Shown piece after piece: positions 58,364 to 64,000 of a stretch of DNA of 64,000 nucleotides; positions within the stretch are counted from its first letter, which is position 1, and each line of letters begins with the position of its first letter. This DNA is from Sisyra terminalis. Taxonomy: Eukaryota > Arthropoda > Insecta > Neuroptera > Sisyridae. Where the stretch lies: NCBI GenBank assembly GCA_958496175.1, contig OY292278.1, positions 7,006,001 to 7,070,000 on the forward strand, in the 5' to 3' direction. Both the position numbers and the translations under genes were made by a program. Under the pieces are notes generated by a model. It ran no database searches and was not told where the DNA came from. It was given only the letters and a program-made list of their open reading frames with translations.

Positions 58364-59221
58364 CAGTGGCGTAGCTACCTAGGGGCTAGGCGGGGCAGTG
58401 CCCCGGGGCCCTCGAATACTTACCAGAAATATCGATCGAACTGAACTTTTGGAAATTCAGTTGGAAGTTTACCAATTATGTAAGGAAATAATGAGCAAAT
58501 ATGGAGTGCTAGAATGCGACCTAACGGAAGTATTTACAGCGATGTTATTATTCCTCAAGGTTTATAACATACACAGGTGGCCTCATGCGCCACGTGACGT
58601 ATCCAGAAGAAATTCGTATGTATCTTCAGACTGATACAAATTTCAAAATTCTTCGTATGATGTTATTTTTTTTTTCTAATCGGGCAACCTGTGTAATTTA
58701 TAAACCTTGATTATTCCTTACAATTTCTGTCACTTCTGCAGCAGCTGAAAGATCATTTAGCAAATTAAAAATAATAAAAAAATATTTCAGAAATAATATG
58801 GGCCAAACTAGACTCCGATATTTATGGCTAATAGCAATTGAAAACAAAACTGCATCAAGCCTGGATTTAAACGAAGTTATTGATATTTTTGCGAAAACTA
58901 AAGCTAGGAAAAAATTGCAAATTTAATTGTTATTTAGTCAGTTGGTAGGCCCGACCTTTATATAATAAACCCTTGAATCTTCTCAATTTCGTTTTATTAG
59001 CCAAACCTACACCAAGTATTAATTGTAATTTATGTTGTTACTGTTTAATATTTTTATTACCTGCCCTGCAGTGCACAAAAAAAAAGCTTAAGTAGCTTTG
59101 CATTATTAGAGTACTTGTATATTTCATATTTTTATTTGATAAAACCTAATCAGTTTACATAGCAGTGGGGCCCCATTTTTTAATTTGCCCCAGGGCCCTT
59201 GGTTACCTAGCTACGCCACTG
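58364..59221 (+). mobile_element. hAT element, internally deleted (858 bp)
   Basis: Terminal repeats CAGTGGCGTAGCTACCTAG and inverse, with a perfect 8-bp duplication CATGCAAA (58356-58363 and 59222-59229). The interior keeps pieces of a hAT transposase on the plus strand. An N-proximal fragment (58398-58634) is followed by a C-terminal fragment (about 58738-58925), so the middle is deleted. Perfect target duplication suggests fairly recent insertion. Confidence 0.94.
58735..58926 (+). pseudogene. hAT transposase C-terminal dimerisation region, fragment
   Basis: The frame A-A-E-R-S-F-S-K-L-K-I-I-K then L-R-Y-L-W-L-I-A-I-E and a stop at about 58924 matches the hAT family C-terminal dimerisation segment (usual form S-x-E-R-x-F-S-x-L-K). 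The catalytic DDE core is missing. Confidence 0.88.
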
Positions 59222-59229
59222 CATGCAAA

Positions 59230-60361
59230 ATTGCTTTGTTGTTTACTAGGACGAGAGCAAAATATATATTAAAAGCAGGTAAACTTTACAAAAGCTTTGA
59301 AGAATGATTTTCATCTAAAGAAATGTTATTTTTGCAGGAGGTTTTTACATAGTGTGAACTGGAGTTTTAAAATGGCAAAAAGGACCCAAAATTGGGGATC
59401 TAACGAACAAATTGATTTGCTGAAAAGGAATCACATTTAACATTTGTATGACCAACTGAAAGCCTGAACTTCTGTACCAGAAAATTCCAAATTTAATGAA
59501 CCAATAGTTAAAACTTCTTCGTTGTTAATCAAAATAAGATTTTTTCGTTGACTTTGAACAGTTATACTGTGTATACAATATATATGTTGTCTTTATTATC
59601 AGATTTGTGTCAATTTGCTTCTTTGAAAGTAGAGCTGGATGAAGTTATTAATAGCGAAAAAAAAATCGATTAGAATCCTTCTTAAACATTGAAAATTCAC
59701 GTAAATGTCCTGTTGTAAAATTTATATTTAATTCAATTCTAAAGCCAATCGAAGTTATTCGAAGTAATTAAAAGTAATTATCTAATACTAAATTGCTATC
59801 GTTACTTGGTGAAAAGAACGTTTTGAAAAGAACATATCAGAATCGATTTGAAGAAGAAGTCGTGAGATACAATTGAGATATTTTATTAAATTTTAAATAA
59901 CTATAAATACATTTTTTTAAATCTTAGCTGTTTTGAAATTATTATAAAATCTTAACTACGTTATTATTTATAAGTACATCGGTAAAGTTATATTTTTGAT
60001 GTTGTAGCCAAATAAAAAAGGCTTAAATATAGATGTCAATGGTAAACAAATTGCAACTGATGATTAGCATTTCGTAGCATATCTGATCACCGGCCATATT
60101 TAAGTTCTTGTCCTTTTTTGTTATATGTACATCAGCTTTTCGATCAACCTTGTTAGAATGAAATCTATTATAAAAAATGAACTAAGAAATTATTAAATGC
60201 CTTCTTTATTGACCGCCACCGCCATTTATTGGCAAATTTTGGTTTCATATTAGCACTAAATCAAAGAAAATTACGTCAATGTTGTGTACACAATGTATGA
60301 AATATATTGCGGTCCAATTTATGTAGTATAATTTGATATAATAATAGATAAAAATCACAGC
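59230..60361. other. AT-rich sequence, nothing recognised
   Basis: No gene or clear element. Confidence 0.55.
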
Positions 60362-60369
60362 ATAAACAT

Positions 60370-61173
60370 TTGGGTGTTTTTTTTTGGGACTATCATTTTT
60401 TGTTTTGCTCCCATGCCGAAATTTTGTTGGAAATACTTCAAAAAAAAATCCCTGAAAGTTTGAGCTCTTAATATTAATATTAAGTACTCGCTCACAGCGT
60501 GTGAATATTTTCCATTTAAAATACACGTAAACTTTGATTTTTTTTTAAAATTTTCATAGCTCAGCGGCATTTTATGGTATCGCCTCGCTCAAAGTCGGGA
60601 TTTTTTTACAATTGTATGTTCTACAAAAGTGCCTATTTTTAATAAGGAATAAAAAATCAATATTTTCTTAAATTTTACTCAATAACCCCTAAAATTTTAT
60701 AGTAAGAGAAATTCAAGGCTCAATATCTCGAGAAATATCGATCTTAGCAATTTGGTTTTCTGAAACTTTTTTGTAGGAAATTAAATTTCCTATAAATTTG
60801 GCATTTACATTTTTTCTGTAGGTCTTGTAATTCATGAGTAACTGAGAGAATAACGAGAAATCTATGAAAAATCAAGGCTTAGTGACCCGTACTACCTCGC
60901 CCGTGTAAATTACGATTTTGCCGCAATAGGCACTTTTGTAGAGCATACAATTGTAAAAAAATCGCGACTTTGAGCGAGGCGATACCATAAAATGTCACTG
61001 AGCTATAAAAATTTTAAAAAAAATCAAAGTTTACGTGTATTTTAAATGGAAAATATTCACACGCTGTGAGCGAGTACTTAATATTAATATTAAGAGCTCA
61101 AACTTTCAGGAAATTTTTTTTTGAAGTATTTCCAACAAAATTTCGGCATGGGAGCAAAAAAAAAAACACCCTA
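60370..61173. mobile_element. 804-bp foldback element with exact 8-bp target duplication
   Basis: The arms begin TTGGGTGTTTTTTTTT (left) and TAGGGTGTTTTTTTTT (right, inward) and stay complementary for about 270 bases, including CGAGGCGATACCATAAAATG and its complement and the self-complementary CTTAATATTAATATTAAG. ATAAACAT flanks both sides (60362-60369, 61174-61181). No transposase. The 8-bp duplication fits hAT-type movement. Confidence 0.9.
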
Positions 61174-61232
61174 ATAAACATAAATTTGAGCAGAAGTTCA
61201 AACAAAAATATTCGTGACGTATTGCCCAGATA

Positions 61233-61264
61233 CGTATTTCGATTGCCAAGCAATCTTCCTCAGT
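61233..61264 (-). ncRNA. hammerhead-like core, copy f
   Basis: Minus strand: CUGAGGA, one A, 6-bp stem GAUUGC/GCAAUC with loop UUG, then GAAAU. A longer and unrelated stem compared with the other copies, with the boxes conserved. Confidence 0.4.
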
Positions 61265-61650
61265 GGTCTTCAAGTAGTTTGGATCACTCCGTAACTGTTT
61301 TGTGATGATTCACATTTCTTCGTTATTATTTATTTGTCGCCTCCAAACCTAAAGTAACTTCCTCAGTATTATCTGTGGCTTTCTATTAAGTTTTATAGCT
61401 TTTAAATCGATTTGCAACTCAAAAAACAAATCAACGGATTGGCAACAATTTCAATGAATAAATGTGCAAAATTTATTTCAAACTTTTTTTCAGTTGTATA
61501 ACCGAAGACTTGTCCAAGTCATACCCTCACATTTATCGACTAATTGATTTATGATTGACGCAATTATACAATGGTATGATTGAAGTAAAACGCCAGCAAA
61601 TTATCAATGATATTTGGCGAATCGACAAATGTCACAAACGAATAAAAGCA

Positions 61651-61732
61651 TATAAAATGCGTGCAAAATATCACATCTCGTATGATTCCTATTCAAATTA
61701 AACTAACAATCTGCAAATACAATGCGTGTGAT
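61651..61732 (+). promoter_or_regulatory. TATA promoter with very short first coding exon
   Basis: TATAAAAT at 61651 is followed 20-30 bases later by a plausible start region (ATCACATCTCG), a 40-50 base leader, ATG at 61722 in the context ACAATG, and a strong donor after 11 coding bases (GTGAT|GTAAGA at 61732/61733). A TATA box, short leader and an intron within the first few codons is the usual layout of insect cuticular and other secreted-protein genes. No second exon was found before the window ends, so the gene would continue to the right. Confidence 0.4.
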
Positions 61733-62521
61733 GTAAGAATTAGATGACCTTTACGAAGAAGTCATCTCCTACATGTTACGAGAGTTATATGAATATTTCA
61801 TGTATATCTATCCGTGAAAGAATGAATGCTAGTTCCCTACAAAATAAACGACAATTCTCCGTAACATTGTCCGTAAAGACTAATGTCTAAATAAAATAAA
61901 TAAGCAATGTGGTGGATTTGTAGATACAATGCGTTCATATACAAATAAAATGTCAAACATTTCCTAAGAAATTAGTTAATCATTTCACTTTCTTACCAAA
62001 CGCCCCCGTATCGACGTACTCGTAACATCTATAAGACATTTCTTTCAATTGAAATAATTCTGAATTTTTTCATGTTAGGTAAGTTTTTTTTTTTTTTTAA
62101 ATTAAAACGATGAATCATCTAAATGAAGAGTGCAAATCTGCACTTTTTCTTTGAATCCAACCAAGGCCAAAGTGACATGTTTGAAGAAGTTTAATTGTTT
62201 AATTAATGATGATACAGATGAAAATTCTTTTTCCTTAATCAGACACTGAAGGTCATGTTGTTTGTAACCTCCGACACAAATGATTTTATTATATTCCAAC
62301 GACATTAATCAATCTTTTCAAATCAGGGAATAATCATTAATTATTTATTATTTGACAATTGCAGATTCACTTTCACTTGAATTTTTAATTAGTGTAGAAC
62401 AATGTACCACTTTATACTACGAGGATGATCTAAAAGTATTAACAAGCAATAAGAAGTCTTAGATAAAAATGCCAGAAGTTATGCATTGAATTTTCTTCGA
62501 AAATGTTTCCCATTTTACTGT

Positions 62522-63727
62522 CGCTATTGATTGTTAAAAATCTATTTTGAACAGCACTAATCAACTGGGACTAATGCTTACATGTGATTGCCTATGGATT
62601 GAATGCACTTATTGCAACCCTATGTAGATTGTGCAATTTATTTGAAAATAAAAAAAAAATTATATATTAGACTGATTAAAAAAAAAAGATGATTTTTTTC
62701 TTAATTATATCGAAAATATTGTTGGGAATGACAAAATAAAATGCTGTAAAAGTTTAAGCTCTTAATATTAATATTAAGAGTTGCCGCATCGCAAATTTCG
62801 ATTTTCCATTTAAATAACATGGGAACTATATTCTCTTGCACTTTGGAATTTTATAGCTCACGTTGGTGACAATATTTCGGAATGACCAAGGTATATTCTT
62901 GTAGAAAATTGAACGATCTACAAAAAAGGTCTCGAAAAAGTTTTTGATATATTTATTCCTTCAAAAGTTATTCGAGATCAAAGTTGAACTAAAGATAAAT
63001 TTTAATATTTTTTTCAATTTTTTGACGCAACCATCAATTTTATGAGAAAATTTTATAGGACATTTTTTGTAGAGCACTTTTTTGCCAATAACTTAGCTCT
63101 AAGTTATGATATTTTTCACAGGTCCTAAGTTATTTAATTAAAATAAAAAAAAAAAATTTTATGTTAAAAATATAATAATTCAGGGAATTTTCAGTTTAAT
63201 GCAAATAACTTAGGACCTGTGAAATATATCAAAAACTTTTATGGAGATAAGTTATAGAAAAAAGAGTGCTCTACAAAAAATGTCCTATCAAATTTACTCA
63301 TAAAATTGATGGTTGTGTCAAAAACTTGAAAAATTATTAAATTTTTTCTGTAATTCAACTTTGACCTCGAATAACTATTGAAGGAATAAATATATCAAAA
63401 ACTTGTACGAGTCCTTTTTTGTAGAACGTTTAATTTTCTACTAGAATATACCTTGATCATTTCGAAATATTGTCACCAACGTGAGCTATAAAATTCCAAA
63501 GTGCAAGAGAATATTGTTCCCATGTTATTTAAATGGAAAATCGAAATTGGCGATGCGGCACCATCAAGCAGTCTAATATTTATATTTTTTTTTATTTTTC
63601 AAATAAATTGTACAATCTGCATTGGATTGCAGTAAGTGTATTCAATCCATAGAGAATCACATGTAAGCACTAGTCCCAGTAGATTAGTGCTGTATAAGAA
63701 GAAAGATTTTTAACAATCAATAGCAAC
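62522..63727. mobile_element. 1.2-kb palindromic foldback element, possibly nested
   Basis: Outer arms (CGCTATTGATTGTTAAAAAT at 62522 against ATTTTTAACAATCAATAGC at 63709-63727) run inward through AACAGCACTAATC and GTGCAATTTATTTGAAAAT. Inner arms (from about 62685 and 63600) carry TTTTATAGCTCACGTTGGTG and its complement, almost to the centre near 63150. The left arm holds the same CTCTTAATATTAATATTAAGAG core as the 60.4-kb element. No coding frame. Confidence 0.85.
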
Positions 63728-63845
63728 AATAACAATAATAGTAATTCTTATAGCAATAACAACAATCATAAAAAAAAACAACAGTAGCAATAAGAATAAT
63801 AATAATAGTCTATAATAACAATATCAATGCTAATAATAATGTGAA
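63728..63845. repeat. impure AAC/AAT microsatellite
   Basis: Interrupted CAA/AAT trinucleotide runs directly abutting the foldback element. Confidence 0.8.
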
Positions 63846-64000
63846 ACATTAATGTATAAGTAATATATAAAATTAAAGCTTTATAATATGAAATAATAAT
63901 TTGGCAATTAAAAGTTAATAGGAATATTCCTCCCACGTACTATTTGATTGCCCAGTCATGACTCAAAGTCGTCTCAACTCGCTTGGTCCACCCGGACATG
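63846..64000. other. window end, GC-richer last 50 bases
   Basis: From about 63945 composition rises (CCCAGTCATGACTCAAAG...). It may be the beginning of an exon or another element, but the window ends before this can be judged. Confidence 0.3.

Noticed and set aside
1..64000. CRISPR arrays, tRNA or rRNA genes, bacterial operons
   Set aside because: No regularly spaced identical repeats, no clover-leaf with A and B boxes that I could recognise, and intron-containing genes show that this is eukaryotic nuclear DNA.

Overview
The window is nuclear DNA of an animal, most likely an insect. It is very AT-rich and gene-poor, with GT-AG introns that are often only 54-66 bases long, and full of decayed DNA transposons (mariner, hAT, foldback and MITE families). 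I cannot fix the order. No bacterial, organellar or viral genes were recognised.

Two protein genes can be reconstructed exon by exon with reading phase kept at every junction. The first, on the plus strand, runs from 3885 to 45948 and fills most of the window. It has two alternative first coding exons about 29 kb apart (3885-3985 and 32751-32835). Each encodes a short N-terminal hydrophobic segment, and both can join the shared exon at 32968 in the same phase. Only the upstream form also includes exons at 17756-18539 encoding a cysteine zinc finger that resembles Rab-effector fingers of the Slac2/Slp/rabphilin type. The remaining shared exons (39341-45948) encode a long, acidic, serine-rich, probably disordered tail. 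The gene can end early by reading through the donor at 41336 to a stop at 41738, followed by clustered AATAAA signals, or late at 45948. Predicted products are 1139 and 1006 aa (upstream start) or 941 and 808 aa (downstream start). The second gene, minus strand 46217-47943 with three exons, encodes a 356-aa queuosine salvage protein (QNG1, formerly DUF2419/C9orf64). It converges on the first gene with 268 bases between stop codons.

Layout: 1-3000 holds direct and inverted repeats with hammerhead-ribozyme-like cores; 4.3-8.0 kb is a decayed array built on a repeated GGGATGAA/TTCATCCC theme; 10.6-12.4 kb is a dead mariner with an internal duplication; 14.2-15.35 kb is a GC-richer island with small open frames on both strands; 15.4-17.2 kb is a large foldback element; 17.7-18.5 kb holds the zinc-finger exons; 23.8-25.4 kb is a recent but broken mariner; 30.0-31.2 kb is another foldback; 32.6-33.2 kb is the second first exon and the shared exon; 35.1-36.1 kb is a mariner relic; 37.0-38.4 kb is a threefold tandem duplication; 39.3-46 kb is the main coding block; 46.2-47.9 kb is QNG1. 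From 48 to 64 kb there are mostly elements: two hAT copies, two hAT-like MITEs, a broken multicopy mobile-element gene with a nested insertion, two further large foldbacks, and one promoter-like first exon at 61651-61732 whose gene would continue beyond the window.

All family calls come from reading the sequence and from memory of the families. No search was run.
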